A stretch of DNA of 64,000 nt from an uncultured Eubacteriales bacterium. GTDB lineage: Bacteria > Bacillota > Clostridia > Peptostreptococcales > Anaerovoracaceae. Below, piece after piece: positions 42,102 to 52,486 of the stretch. The stretch lies in the NCBI GenBank assembly GCA_902786355.1, contig CADABZ010000001.1:62001-126000 (forward strand), given 5' to 3'. Numbering within the stretch: the first letter of the stretch is position 1; each line of letters begins with the position of its first letter. Under the pieces are notes generated by a model. The model searched no databases. It was not told the DNA's origin and worked only from the letters and a program-made list of their open reading frames with translations. The position numbers were made by a program, and so were the translations under genes.

Positions 42102-43022
42102 TCATTCAGCTGCTGCGGAGATGAGTCTGTCGACGATATCTCCTACAGTATCACCTTTTCTGATCTCTATCCAGCGCACAAAATCATAACGCCTGAGCCA
42201 TGTGAGCTGACGCTTTGCGTAGTGTCTGGTGTTGCGGCGGATTTCCTCGACAGCTGTGTCGAGGTCATATTCGTTCTCAAGATACGGAATGATCTCCTTG
42301 TATCCTATAGCCTTCATTGCCGGAGTATCCTTGGTGTATCCGCGCCTGAGAAGACCTGCGACTTCATTGACAAGACCGTTGCTGACAAGGGCCGATACAC
42401 GTCTGTTGATCCTCTCATACAGCCATTCGCGGTCCATGTTGAGTGCGAAGAATCTGAAATCGTATTTCGGATTGAGCTTGAGATCAGACATTGAACCGAT
42501 CCTCTCGCCCTCTTCGAACGCTTCTATTGCTCTGATGATCTTGCGCGCGTTGTTAGGATGGATCCTCTCAGCGGCCTCAGGGTCAAGTGCCTGCAGGAAC
42601 TGGTGCATGTATTCGCTGCCATTCCTTTCGGCCATGCTTTCCAGCTGGGCTCTTCTGGCGGATGTACCCTTTCCGCCTGCAAAATCCATCTGATAGAGTA
42701 TCGAACTGAGATACAGTCCCGTGCCTCCGCAGATGATAGGCACCTTGCCTCTTTCGAGAATGTCATCAATAACAACACCGGCAAGCTTCTGATATGTAGC
42801 TACCGTCATGTTGTAGTCAGGTTCAACTATTGAATAGAGGTGATGCCTGATCTTGCGCATCTCTTCTTCAGGCGGCTTCGCGCTTCCTACGTCCATGTAC
42901 TTGTATAACTGGACAGAATCGCAGTTGACTATCTCTCCGCCGATCCTTTTTGCCAGGTAGAATGCGATAATGCTCTTGCCTACCGCAGTCGGCCCGGAAA
43001 TAACATATACTGTATTCTTCAT
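42102..43022 (-). CDS. miaA: tRNA dimethylallyltransferase MiaA
   Basis: 306 residues. Adds the isopentenyl group to A37 of tRNAs reading UNN codons. P-loop GPTAVGKSI, NCDSVQLYKYMDVGSAKPP, CGGTGLYLSS and RRNTRHYAKRQLTWLRR are all family hallmarks. It follows mutL with a 26-base gap. Confidence 0.97.
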   Translation of the reverse strand: MKNTVYVISGPTAVGKSIIAFYLAKRIGGEIVNCDSVQLYKYMDVGSAKPPEEEMRKIRHHLYSIVEPDYNMTVATYQKLAGVVIDDILERGKVPIICGGTGLYLSSILYQMDFAGGKGTSARRAQLESMAERNGSEYMHQFLQALDPEAAERIHPNNARKIIRAIEAFEEGERIGSMSDLKLNPKYDFRFFALNMDREWLYERINRRVSALVSNGLVNEVAGLLRRGYTKDTPAMKAIGYKEIIPYLENEYDLDTAVEEIRRNTRHYAKRQLTWLRRYDFVRWIEIRKGDTVGDIVDRLISAAAE

Positions 43023-43048
43023 GTGAATGAATCCTTTTCAGTCCCTGG

Positions 43049-44941
43049 TCATTTCCTTCGGAATGACCTCTCGATGTCATATCTTGTATATCTGATAAAA
43101 GTAGGTCTGCCGTGCGGACAGCAGTACGGATTGCTGCACGCGGCAAGTCTTCGTATGAGGTCATCTATCTCCATGCGGGAGAGATGATCATTGGCTTTGA
43201 CTGCGGCTTTGCACGATCTGAGTATAAGCTTGTCTATGACGATATCGTTTCTGCCTGTGACTTCGTCCAGTCCTTCGAGATATGATCTGGCAAAAGATTC
43301 TGCCTCAGATATATCCATATATGAAGGAATAGCACGCACCATAAACGTCGATGCTCCGAAATCTTCTATCTCAAAGCCCGCGTCTGTCAGAGGCGAAAGC
43401 CAGTCTCTGCTCATATAGTATACATCAGAGCTGACGCTGATTGTGAACGGAGTGAGTACAGGCTGTGAGAATTTCTGTGAACTCATATAGTGGCCTGTGA
43501 ATTCCTCGTAGAATATCCTCTCGTGAGCTGCATGCTGATCGAAGATATACACTGTGTCTTCTGACTGCATCACGATGTAAGTGTCGAACAGATATCCCCT
43601 GTACTGAAGATCGTCAAAACTGAAGAGTCTGTCGGCTGATGCCTCGCGCTCCGGCTCCCACGAAAACTCCTCCGTCTTCTCTTCTTCAGCCGGCTTGTCA
43701 TCTGAACGCCTGAGACTTCCGAGGAATTCTCTTATAGAAGACTGTTCGCCCGTAAAAGACGGCAAATTATCAGCGCTGTAGTCAGAAGCTTCTCTTACAG
43801 CTGCAGGCTCCGGAGTATCAGTTATCTGATCATCAGAACTGTAAATAACAGCCGGAACTTCAGCCACATGAGCAGCAGCCGGAGCTTCTGTCATGCGAGC
43901 ATCAGAAGGACCTTCTGCCTTGTGAAGAGCTGCAGGAGCTTCAGATCTTGAAGGCATAAGTGACGGAACTGATTTCCTGCTCAGCATCGCCTCGCTGATA
44001 GCTGAAGCTATAGCATCAGTCACAGACTGCGCTTTTAAGAATCTTATCTCCCTCTTGCCCGGATGGATATTGACATCTATCTCGGAAGGCTCAGCCTCTA
44101 TGAAGAGGATCGCTACAGGGTAACCCGAGAAGACCCTTCCGCCGTAGCCGGCTTCTATTCCTTTCTCGATAACCTTGCTGTCTACAAGTCTTCCGTTGAC
44201 GAAGAAAAGCTGTCCCTTGCGGTTGTTTCTGGTCGTTCCCGGATCAGATACGAAACCGCTGACATTGTCGCCGTCAACAGCTATGAGACTTGCATGGGCA
44301 GTATCAGGATAGAGACTCTGTATCGTGTGGAGGGTATCTCCGTCTCCTCTTGTAGTGAAGACAGTCTCTCCGTTTCTAATCATCATGAATTTGATGCCCG
44401 GATAGCAGACAGCATACTGCTGTATAAGCTCAATGATGGCGCTGCCTTCGCGGGCATCAGAGCCCATGAATTTCCTTCTTGCCGGGGTGTTGTAGAACAG
44501 ATCCTCGACAACGATGGTAGTGCCCGGATTGGCTCCGGCCGTCTCGCTTGAGATGACCTTTCCGCCGTGCATCATAAGCCTTGTCCCTGCGCTCCGGTCA
44601 GGAGTCCTGGTGACTATCGTAAGCTTGCTTACTGCAGCGATGCTTGCGAGCGCCTCGCCGCGGAATCCGAGCGATCTTATATTGTCAAGGTCTGTTATGC
44701 TCTCGATCTTGCTCGTTGCATGACGGAGAAAAGCAGTCTCTACTTCTTCAGGCGGTATGCCGCATCCGTCATCAGTTACTCTGATATATGACTTGCCCCC
44801 TCCTCTGATCTCAACGATCACAGAGTGAGCTCCCGCATCTACAGAGTTTTCTACGAGTTCCTTGACAGCGGAGACAGGTCTTTCGATGACCTCGCCTGCA
44901 GCTATTTTGTCAGCTATGAATTTATCAAGTACTCTGATCAT
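43049..44941 (-). CDS. mutL: DNA mismatch repair protein MutL
   Basis: 630 residues. N-terminal GHKL ATPase (ELVENSVDAGAH, DDGCGIPPEE, RGFRGEALASI), an Ala/Glu/Pro-rich linker with loosely repeated AEGPSDA/AEVPAV blocks (about 330-420), and a C-terminal endonuclease domain with DQHAAHERIFYEE and CPHGRP, so the nicking type of MutL found in bacteria without MutH. Overlaps mutS by 4 bases. Confidence 0.97.
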   Translation of the reverse strand: MIRVLDKFIADKIAAGEVIERPVSAVKELVENSVDAGAHSVIVEIRGGGKSYIRVTDDGCGIPPEEVETAFLRHATSKIESITDLDNIRSLGFRGEALASIAAVSKLTIVTRTPDRSAGTRLMMHGGKVISSETAGANPGTTIVVEDLFYNTPARRKFMGSDAREGSAIIELIQQYAVCYPGIKFMMIRNGETVFTTRGDGDTLHTIQSLYPDTAHASLIAVDGDNVSGFVSDPGTTRNNRKGQLFFVNGRLVDSKVIEKGIEAGYGGRVFSGYPVAILFIEAEPSEIDVNIHPGKREIRFLKAQSVTDAIASAISEAMLSRKSVPSLMPSRSEAPAALHKAEGPSDARMTEAPAAAHVAEVPAVIYSSDDQITDTPEPAAVREASDYSADNLPSFTGEQSSIREFLGSLRRSDDKPAEEEKTEEFSWEPEREASADRLFSFDDLQYRGYLFDTYIVMQSEDTVYIFDQHAAHERIFYEEFTGHYMSSQKFSQPVLTPFTISVSSDVYYMSRDWLSPLTDAGFEIEDFGASTFMVRAIPSYMDISEAESFARSYLEGLDEVTGRNDIVIDKLILRSCKAAVKANDHLSRMEIDDLIRRLAACSNPYCCPHGRPTFIRYTRYDIERSFRRK

Positions 44942-47586
44942 TGACCGTCTCCTGCGTCATTGACTTCATCTATAAGATCCTGGAGTGTGTTGAGAGCCGA
45001 AAGCGGAGTCATGACGTTGATATCAAGACTGCGAATCCTGTCTATGACCTTTCCGTAGCGGTCCGGCTCCTCTCTCAGATCAGCCATGCTGAATCCTTCA
45101 GGTATGAATGAAAGCTGCTGTCCTGACTGACCGGCTGTCTGAACCGGAATGCTCTGTCCGGATTCAAGTTCTCTCAGCTTGATCCTGGCAGCTTTTCTTA
45201 TCTCTTCAGGCACTCCTGCTATCCTCGCTACATGTATACCGTAGCTCTTGCTCGCCGGGCCTTCAACGATATTATGCAGGAATATGACATCTGATCCGTC
45301 CTCGCTTACTGCTACTGACAGATTGCATATATTGTCGTGAGACTCGGAGAGCTCGGTGAGCTCATGATAGTGAGTCGCGAACATTGTGCGCACTCTGTGC
45401 TCAGGATCCGAGAGGTATTCAACTGTCGACCATGCGATCGAAAGCCCGTCAAAAGTACTCGTGCCTCTTCCTATCTCATCGAGGATTATAAGGCTCCTTG
45501 ATGTAGAGTTTCTTAGTATTCCTGCAAGCTCGCTCATCTCGATATAGAAGGTGGACTGACCATATGACAGGTTGTCAGATGCTCCTATCCTCGTGAAGAT
45601 GCGGTCCACAATGCCTATTTCAGCGGACTCTGCAGGCACGAAGCAGCCTATCTGTGCCATGAGCACGATAACTGCTGTCTGGCGCATGTAAGTCGACTTG
45701 CCGGACATGTTAGGACCGGTGATTATGAGCATGCTGCGCTTTCCCATGTCGATAAGTGTATCGTTGGAAACGAACATGCCGGCACCGAGAAGCTGCTCGA
45801 CAGCAGGATGCCTTCCCTTTCTTATATCGATAACATCCCCGTTGTTGACTACAGGCTTCACATAGCCGTTGTCCTGAGCCACCCGCGCAAAAGCGATCAG
45901 CACATCGAGCATTGCGACTGCGGCCGATGCTTTCTGGAGGTCTGCAATATACGGCTCGATGGATGATCTTATCTTCCGGAATTCTTCGTATTCAAGCTTG
46001 TTGATCTTGGTCTCAGCGCTGAATACGAGGTTTTCTTTTTCCTTGAGCTCCGGTGTGATGTAACGTTCGTTATTGACAAGGGTCTGTTTCCTGACGTAGT
46101 CATCAGGCACCTTGTCTGTCATGCCCTTGCTGACATCTATATAGTAGCCGAACACCTTGTTGTATCCGACCTTAAGAGTCCTGATGCCTGTCCTCTCCTT
46201 TTCGCTGTTCTCAAGGCCTGAGATCCACGCCTTGGCATCAGCTATAGAGTCCTTGAGAGCATCAAGTTCCTCTGAATATCCCTTTCTTATGAGTCCGCCT
46301 TCTGTTATGACGTGAGGCGGCTCTTCGCATATCGATCTGTCTATCATACTGTGCAGATCGTCAAAATCCGCTATATCTGCAGCTATGCTGCGAAGAAGCG
46401 GAGCGTCCATATATCCGAGCTGCTCAGTGATCTCCGGAAGCACTGCAAGGGAATTTCGCAGTGCGATGAGATCGCGTCCGTTGGCTCTTCCGGCAGCTAT
46501 TGCAGCTGTAAGCCTCTGGAAGTCATATATAGACTTAAGTGCATTGGTAAGATTATTGGACGCGACAGGCTCATCCTTGAGAGCTTCCACAGCATCAAGC
46601 CTCTGATTGATCTCATCAGCATCCTTAAGCGGCTCCCTGAGCCATTTTTTGAGGAGTCTACCTCCCATAGCGGTCCTGGTCCTGCCGAGAACTCCCAGCA
46701 GAGATCCCCTGACCTCATGATCATATATCGTCTCGAGAAGCTCGAGATTGCGGAGTGTCGAGCGGTCAAGCTGCATACAGCTTCCGCGCTCCTTTATCCT
46801 TAGACTTCTGATCTGTCCCGGCTCGCTCTTCTGCATATCCATAAGATACATGAGAAGCGATCCGACAGCGCATACCATCTCTTTTCTGCCTTCAAGATCA
46901 AGCGGCACAAGACTTGTCATGCCAAAATGCTTCAGCACGATATTCCTGCATGAATCCTCTCTGTAATAAGACGGATCTACAGGATCAGTGAAAGTTGAGA
47001 TCATGTTCCGGGCAAGAAGCTCGCTGACGTGTCCGGATATATCTTCACTGATAATTAGCTCCTTTATCCCGTTGACAGAGAGTTCATTGGCAAGGATGGA
47101 CATGTTTTCGTCATCATCGAATTCATCTGCAGTAAGCTCGCCTGTCGAGATATCCGCAACGGCGAGAGCACTGTGTCCGTCGATGACGCACAGTGAAGCG
47201 ATATATATGTTGTCTTCGCGCGAAGAAGAATCACTCAGATCGAGCGTTCCCGGCGTGTAGATCCTTGTGATCTCACGCCTTACAATACCCTTTGCTTCAG
47301 CAGGATCTTCCATCTGCTCGCATATAGCGACCTTGTGGCCGTTTTTGACGAGCCTTACGATATATGACTCGACTGAATGATGAGGCACGCCGCACATAGG
47401 CGCCCTCTCCTCCAGGCCGCAGTTCCTGCCTGTAAGAGTCAGCTCCAACTCACGTGATACCAGGATGGCATCATCGAAAAACATCTCATAAAAATCACCA
47501 AGGCGGAACATCAGGATCGTATCCTGATACTCTTCCTTGATCTTGAGATACTGCTGCATCATTGGTGATAGTTTTTCCTGCGCCAA
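44938..47586 (-). CDS. mutS: DNA mismatch repair protein MutS
   Basis: 882 residues. Mismatch-binding domain I with LSPMMQQYLKIKEEY and FRLGDFYEMF (Phe-x-Glu reader), core and clamp domains, and ABC ATPase with GPNMSGKST (about residue 622), DEIGRGTSTFDG and FATHYHEL. The TTG at 47586 is preferred: AGAGGT lies 6 bases upstream and this places the conserved N-terminus four residues in. An upstream TTG at 47607 would add seven residues lacking an SD. Confidence 0.96.
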   Translation of the reverse strand: MAQEKLSPMMQQYLKIKEEYQDTILMFRLGDFYEMFFDDAILVSRELELTLTGRNCGLEERAPMCGVPHHSVESYIVRLVKNGHKVAICEQMEDPAEAKGIVRREITRIYTPGTLDLSDSSSREDNIYIASLCVIDGHSALAVADISTGELTADEFDDDENMSILANELSVNGIKELIISEDISGHVSELLARNMISTFTDPVDPSYYREDSCRNIVLKHFGMTSLVPLDLEGRKEMVCAVGSLLMYLMDMQKSEPGQIRSLRIKERGSCMQLDRSTLRNLELLETIYDHEVRGSLLGVLGRTRTAMGGRLLKKWLREPLKDADEINQRLDAVEALKDEPVASNNLTNALKSIYDFQRLTAAIAAGRANGRDLIALRNSLAVLPEITEQLGYMDAPLLRSIAADIADFDDLHSMIDRSICEEPPHVITEGGLIRKGYSEELDALKDSIADAKAWISGLENSEKERTGIRTLKVGYNKVFGYYIDVSKGMTDKVPDDYVRKQTLVNNERYITPELKEKENLVFSAETKINKLEYEEFRKIRSSIEPYIADLQKASAAVAMLDVLIAFARVAQDNGYVKPVVNNGDVIDIRKGRHPAVEQLLGAGMFVSNDTLIDMGKRSMLIITGPNMSGKSTYMRQTAVIVLMAQIGCFVPAESAEIGIVDRIFTRIGASDNLSYGQSTFYIEMSELAGILRNSTSRSLIILDEIGRGTSTFDGLSIAWSTVEYLSDPEHRVRTMFATHYHELTELSESHDNICNLSVAVSEDGSDVIFLHNIVEGPASKSYGIHVARIAGVPEEIRKAARIKLRELESGQSIPVQTAGQSGQQLSFIPEGFSMADLREEPDRYGKVIDRIRSLDINVMTPLSALNTLQDLIDEVNDAGDGQ

Positions 47587-47637
47587 AACCTGACCTCTTT
47601 GTATCAATACCCGTGAAATACTTTAATAATCAAAACT

Positions 47638-47661
47638 GTAGGGGGATTGAACTCCCCCTAC
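47638..47661 (-). terminator. Terminator of the aminotransferase gene
   Basis: Nine-base-pair stem GTAGGGGGA (47638-47646) / TCCCCCTAC (47653-47661); on the minus strand followed by AGTTTTGATTATT. It separates the aminotransferase from mutS. Confidence 0.75.
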
Positions 47662-47693
47662 GGTTAAGTGTCAGCCGATAAAAGTCGATCTGA

Positions 47694-48887
47694 TTATTTT
47701 GCGTTATATGCTGCAACGCCCATCTTGATGAGCTCGCAAGCTCTTCTCATCTTGTCCGGTGACAGAACGTAAGCGATACGCATCTCATTGCCGCCGAGAC
47801 CCTTTGTTGCATAGAATCCAGGAGCTGGTGCGAACATTGCTGTCTCGCCGTTGTCATCGAATTCCTTGAGCATGAACATCAGGAATGCTTCGATATCATC
47901 AACAGGGAGCTTGCATGTCATATAGAATGCGCCTGCAGGCTTCTGGCAGACAACGCCAGGGATCTTGGAGATCTCTTCATAAGCAGCATCTCTTCTTGCT
48001 TCGTACTCAGCCTTCATCTCATCATAGTAGCTCTTTGGCATTCTGTAGAGTGCAGCAGCACCGACCTGCTCAAGAGTAGGTACGCAGAGTCTGCCCTGTG
48101 CGAGCTTGAGGAGTGCCTGCATGAAGTCCTGATTCTTGGAGATAGCAGCACCGATTCTTGCGCCGCATGCAGACCATCTCTTGGATACGGAGTCAACGAT
48201 GACTACTCTGTCAGCGATGTCAGGGAGCTGTCCGAATGAATGAGCTTCTCTGCCGTCATATACGAATTCTCTGTATACTTCGTCGGAGATGATCCACAGG
48301 TCATGTTCCTTAGCGATGTCGCCGATAAGCTGCATGTCCTCGAGAGTCAGAACTCTTCCTGTCGGGTTTCCAGGTGAGAGGCAGCAGATAGCTTTTGTCT
48401 TAGGTGTGATAGCAGCCTCGATGAGGTCTCTCTTAGCCCAGTTATATCCATCCTCAGCAGATGTTGTAAGAGGAACCAGCTTGCCGCTTACTTCGTTGCA
48501 GAATGTATTGTAGTTGGTGTAGAAAGGCTCTGCGATAAGAGCTTCGTCACCAGGGTTGAGGAGAGCTGTGAAAGCAAGGATAAGAGCTTCGGATCCGCCG
48601 TTTGTAACGAGGATGTCTTTTCTCTCGTATTCCATGTCGTAGTCTCTCTTCATGTAATAGATCATTGCGTCGAGCAGTTCGTTGACACCGCCGGACTCTG
48701 CATATGCGATGACCTTCTTGTCATATGCATTGATAGCTTCCTTGAAGCATGGAGGAGTCTCGATGTCAGGCTGTCCGATATTCAGACGATATACTTTCTT
48801 GCCCTGATCTTCAGCTTCGAATGCGAATACATTGAATCTTCTGATCGGTGAGAACTGCATTCCGGCTACTCTTTCTGATACTTTCAT
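47694..48887 (-). CDS. Class I/II pyridoxal-phosphate aminotransferase (AspC/PatA family)
   Basis: 397 residues, fold-type I. Visible: RLNIGQPDIETP, ILVTNGGSEALILAF, PGNPTGRVL, SDEVYREFVYDG, and the PLP lysine in DSVSKRWSACGARIG, ending with a MRIAYV arginine. Substrate probably an acidic or aromatic amino acid, not resolvable by eye. A -10 (TATAAT, minus, 48911-48916) and AAGGAG precede it; it is a single-gene unit. Confidence 0.9.
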   Translation of the reverse strand: MKVSERVAGMQFSPIRRFNVFAFEAEDQGKKVYRLNIGQPDIETPPCFKEAINAYDKKVIAYAESGGVNELLDAMIYYMKRDYDMEYERKDILVTNGGSEALILAFTALLNPGDEALIAEPFYTNYNTFCNEVSGKLVPLTTSAEDGYNWAKRDLIEAAITPKTKAICCLSPGNPTGRVLTLEDMQLIGDIAKEHDLWIISDEVYREFVYDGREAHSFGQLPDIADRVVIVDSVSKRWSACGARIGAAISKNQDFMQALLKLAQGRLCVPTLEQVGAAALYRMPKSYYDEMKAEYEARRDAAYEEISKIPGVVCQKPAGAFYMTCKLPVDDIEAFLMFMLKEFDDNGETAMFAPAPGFYATKGLGGNEMRIAYVLSPDKMRRACELIKMGVAAYNAK

Positions 48888-48910
48888 TGTTTGATCTCCT
48901 TACATAAAAG

Positions 48911-48916
48911 ATTATA
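48911..48916 (-). promoter_or_regulatory. -10 element of the aminotransferase gene
   Basis: TATAAT on the minus strand, 24 bases before the start codon; no good -35 is seen 16-18 bases away. Confidence 0.4.
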
Positions 48917-48939
48917 TTGGGTTAACATTTTTAAAACGT

Positions 48940-49728
48940 TTAAAGATCTGCGTGCGATTCTGCTACAACATTCCGCACACCTATTTTATTATCGCACTTT
49001 TTTGCGGAAAGTAAAAGCAAATATTCTATGTTTCCTTTTGTTCCTCTTATTGGTGAAAATGTTAACGATTCCGGCCACAGTCCGTTTTTCTCAGCATAAC
49101 CTATGACTTTATTGATAACTTCTTCATGAACAGAAGGATCTCTTACGATACCGCCCTTGCCTACCTGCTCCCTTCCGGCTTCAAACTGAGGCTTTACAAG
49201 GCAGAGGATCCTGCCTTCCGGTGCGAGTATCTCCGCTGCGACCGGGAACATATGGCTGAGGGATATGAAGCTCACATCAATGGAAATAAGATCGACCGGC
49301 TCCTCTATCAGTGAAGTGTCGAGGTACCTGATGTTGGTCTTCTCCATGTTGACGACTCTCGGGTCGATCCTGAGTTTATAATCAAGCTGTCCGTATCCGA
49401 CATCTATGGCATAGACCTTGACAGCCCCGTGCTGGAGCATACAGTCGGTAAAACCTCCTGTTGATGCACCCATGTCGACACATACAGCATTCTCGCAGGA
49501 TACGCCCCACTCCCTGATAGCTTTTTCGAGCTTGAGGCCGCCTCTGCTGACATACGGGCATTCCTTACCATCTACCTGTATGTCTGCTTCAGTGTCAAAA
49601 CGCGAGCCAGGCTTGTCTTCAAGTCTGCCGTCCACACGGACAAGGCCTGCCATGATCGTACGCTTCGCCTTCTCGCGTGACTCTGCAAGGCCGTTATTTA
49701 CCAGCAAAATATCCAATCGTTCTTTCAT
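48940..49728 (-). CDS. TlyA-family rRNA methyltransferase/hemolysin-like protein
   Basis: 262 residues: N-terminal S4 RNA-binding domain (RLDILLVNNGLAESREKAKR) and an FtsJ-like SAM domain (VCVDMGASTGGFTDCML, DVSFISLSHMFP, LVKPQFEAGREQVGKGG). TlyA proteins 2'-O-methylate rRNA in some bacteria. Its 5' end overlaps the end of dxs by 35 bases. The usual argR and recN genes do not follow. Confidence 0.93.
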   Translation of the reverse strand: MKERLDILLVNNGLAESREKAKRTIMAGLVRVDGRLEDKPGSRFDTEADIQVDGKECPYVSRGGLKLEKAIREWGVSCENAVCVDMGASTGGFTDCMLQHGAVKVYAIDVGYGQLDYKLRIDPRVVNMEKTNIRYLDTSLIEEPVDLISIDVSFISLSHMFPVAAEILAPEGRILCLVKPQFEAGREQVGKGGIVRDPSVHEEVINKVIGYAEKNGLWPESLTFSPIRGTKGNIEYLLLLSAKKCDNKIGVRNVVAESHADL

Positions 49729-51547
49729 ATATCGATTCTGCGTCTATCCCGCATTCTCTCCTGAGTGATGGTATGTCTCCGTGTTCTACGAATCTGTCCG
49801 GTATCCCGATGTTGATGATGTCATACGGAGTATCCTTGAAGACAGCGGTGAAGCTTTCACCGAAGCCTCCTCTGAGAACATTGTCCTCTACCGTTACAAC
49901 AAGCCGCGTGTCAAGCTCTGACCACCTTGTATTGAGCGGCTTGACGACTGCTACGTTAGTTACGCCGGCGTCGATGCCGTTGGCTCTAAGCTTCTCTGCT
50001 GCTTCGATGCATTCATCGAGCATGGCTCCTACAGCGAGGATAGTGACATCTTTGCCTTCACTGATGACACTGTTGCCGCCGCGGAAACGTCTGAGTCTCA
50101 GATGCTTTCCTTCACAAGATCCTCTCGGATATCTTATCGCGACAGGTCCATCCATGTCTGCTGCAAATTCAAGCATCTCAGCAAGCTGATAGCCATCGGC
50201 AGGAGCAAGTACTGTCATTCCCGGTATCATCGAGAAGTATGAGAGATCAAATACACCGTGATGTGTCTCTCCGTCTGCTCCTACAAGGCCGGCTCTGTCG
50301 ACTGCGAATATAACATGCAGGTTCTGAAGCGCGACATCCTGTATAAGATAATCGAAAGATCTCTGCAGGAAGGTCGAATAGATAGCAACTACCGGAGTAT
50401 AGCCGGATTTTGCAAGACCTGCTGCAAAGACGACAGCATGCTCTTCAGCGATGCCGACATCGAAGTATCTGTCTTCGTGAGCTTCATAGAAAGGCATCAG
50501 TCCCGTAGCTGTCCCCATAGCGGCAGCTATTGCTATGATCTTGTCGTTTCTGTCAGCAAGCGAAGTTAGCGTCTCTCCGAATACCTTCGAGTATGTAAGC
50601 GAAGATGAAGATGCTGTCTCCCCTGTCTGAGTATCGAAAGGACCTATCCCATGGAATTTGCGCGGATACTTTTCAGACCATTCGTAGCCTTTGCCCTTCT
50701 TGGTTATAACATGGATAAGAGTCGGGCCGTCATACTCCGAGGCAGCCTTGAGTATCTCAGTCATGTTCCGGATATCGTAACCGTCTACCGGTCCGAAATA
50801 CTTGATGCCGAGGTCCTCGATCAGATGCCCCTCCTCACCGATCACTGAGTATTTGATCTTCTGCTTGGAGTTTCTGAGTCCTCTCGACAGAGGTCTTCCG
50901 AATACAGGGAAGCTGTCGAGGGCGGATTTTACGGATGACTTGGCCTGACCATACTTCTGTGATGATCTGACTTTATTGAGGTATTTTGACAGAGCGCCTA
51001 CATTTCTGGATATAGACATGCCGTTGTCATTGAGGATAGTGATGACTTTGGTCTGATTAGCTCCTATATTGTTCAGCGCTTCGAATACTACTCCGTTAGT
51101 AAAAGAACCGTCGCCGATAACAGCAATGACGTTGTAATCGTCTCCGCTTATATCGCGTCCCACTGCCATGCCGTACGCTGCACTTACAGATGTGCTTGAG
51201 TGACCTGTATCGTAGGCGTCATGTACGCTCTCGCGGTGCTTTGGAAAACCGGAAAGGCCTTTGTACTGTCTGAGCGTATCAAAACCGGCAGCCCTGCCTG
51301 TCAGTATCTTGTGGACATAAGACTGATGGCCGACATCGTATATGATGCGGTCGCGCGGGCTGTCAAAAACTCTCATAAGACAGATGCTGAGTTCAACGAT
51401 ACCGAGGTTGGAAGCGAGATGGCCTCCTGTCCTGGATACCTTTTCGACAAGGAACTGCCTTATATCCTCAGACAGTTCTTCAAGCTCCTGAACTGTAGCT
51501 GTCTTGCATATATTGATTAGATCATCGTTGATTAAATCGTACTTCAT
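49694..51547 (-). CDS. dxs: 1-deoxy-D-xylulose-5-phosphate synthase
   Basis: 617 residues, first step of the MEP isoprenoid pathway, TDP-dependent. Visible: GGHLASNLGIVELS, the TDP-binding GDGSFTNGVVFEALNN, DVGIAEEHAVVFAAGLA with the catalytic Glu, and a transketolase C-terminal domain. ATG 51547 is used; a GTG three codons earlier is possible. It lies 48 bases after ispA, consistent with shared isoprenoid function. Confidence 0.97.
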   Translation of the reverse strand: MKYDLINDDLINICKTATVQELEELSEDIRQFLVEKVSRTGGHLASNLGIVELSICLMRVFDSPRDRIIYDVGHQSYVHKILTGRAAGFDTLRQYKGLSGFPKHRESVHDAYDTGHSSTSVSAAYGMAVGRDISGDDYNVIAVIGDGSFTNGVVFEALNNIGANQTKVITILNDNGMSISRNVGALSKYLNKVRSSQKYGQAKSSVKSALDSFPVFGRPLSRGLRNSKQKIKYSVIGEEGHLIEDLGIKYFGPVDGYDIRNMTEILKAASEYDGPTLIHVITKKGKGYEWSEKYPRKFHGIGPFDTQTGETASSSSLTYSKVFGETLTSLADRNDKIIAIAAAMGTATGLMPFYEAHEDRYFDVGIAEEHAVVFAAGLAKSGYTPVVAIYSTFLQRSFDYLIQDVALQNLHVIFAVDRAGLVGADGETHHGVFDLSYFSMIPGMTVLAPADGYQLAEMLEFAADMDGPVAIRYPRGSCEGKHLRLRRFRGGNSVISEGKDVTILAVGAMLDECIEAAEKLRANGIDAGVTNVAVVKPLNTRWSELDTRLVVTVEDNVLRGGFGESFTAVFKDTPYDIINIGIPDRFVEHGDIPSLRRECGIDAESIYERTIGYFAGK

Positions 51548-51595
51548 TACTCTCACAATTTGCCTGAACCGTGTCAGGCTAAAAAAGATTTCTGA

Positions 51596-52486
51596 TCAGT
51601 ATTTTCTGATCTCAAGCTTTGATGCCAGTTCTGTGAAGAAAGAGGCGGATTCACCGTAGCCGGAAACAGCTTTTCTGGCTTCGCCTGTAAGCCTGTGGAG
51701 CTCTTCCTTAGCGGCATCGAGCCCGTGGACGCATACATAGCTGCATTTACCCAGATCCTGATCCTTGCCGACCTTCTTGCCTATGAGCTTCTCATCGCCT
51801 TCGAAGTCGAGAATGTCATCGAGGACCTGGAAGGCTACCCCGACAGCCTGAGCATAAGATGTGAATGCATCAAGCATCTCATCATCTGCACCGGCAAGCA
51901 TGAGACCGGCACGTACAGGAGCTGTCAGAAGATCGGCTGTTTTGTGAAGCTCTATGAACCTGACAAGTTCAGCCGTCGCTTCCATGTATTCGCCCTTTAC
52001 ATCTGCTGTCTGGCCTCCTATCATGCCGCGGATACCCGCTCTTGACATGATCTCGTGCGCTGCTTTTGCATGATTGATCATAGCCTGGTGATCATCAGAA
52101 TGCCTGATGACCTCTCCGGTCATCACCTCGGCTGCAGTGTTCAGAAGGCCGTCACCTGCGAGCACTGCGATATCTTCTCCGTAGACCTTGTGGTTGGTCG
52201 GCTTGCCTCTTCTGAGGTCGTCATTATCCATGGCCGGAAGATCGTCATGGATAAGAGAATACGTGTGTATGTACTCAAGGCAGCATGCATAAGGCAGAGC
52301 CTGATCTATATCGCCGCCTGCAAAATCACATGCCGCAAGAAGAAGCACCGGGCGGAGTCTCTTGCCTCCTACCATGAGGCTGTATTCCATGCTCTCTCTG
52401 AGAACTGCTGCCTCAGGATCAGTTGCCGGAATAAAGTCAGTCAGATGGGAGTTGATAATCTCCCTGTATTCATCAAAGCTAAGCAT
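51596..52486 (-). CDS. ispA: Polyprenyl (farnesyl/geranyl) diphosphate synthase
   Basis: 296 residues, trans-type prenyl synthase. First Asp-rich motif HDDLPAMDND (about residue 85), second DDILDFEGD, with GGKRLRPVLLLAAC and LAGDGLLNTAAE. The two residues before the first Asp motif suggest a short product (FPP). Its start overlaps xseB by 8 bases. Confidence 0.94.
   Translation of the reverse strand: MLSFDEYREIINSHLTDFIPATDPEAAVLRESMEYSLMVGGKRLRPVLLLAACDFAGGDIDQALPYACCLEYIHTYSLIHDDLPAMDNDDLRRGKPTNHKVYGEDIAVLAGDGLLNTAAEVMTGEVIRHSDDHQAMINHAKAAHEIMSRAGIRGMIGGQTADVKGEYMEATAELVRFIELHKTADLLTAPVRAGLMLAGADDEMLDAFTSYAQAVGVAFQVLDDILDFEGDEKLIGKKVGKDQDLGKCSYVCVHGLDAAKEELHRLTGEARKAVSGYGESASFFTELASKLEIRKY

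Noticed and set aside
41775-42494. Plus-strand open frame of 239 codons
   Set aside because: Crosses the junction of two real minus-strand genes (recombinase and miaA) with intact motifs.
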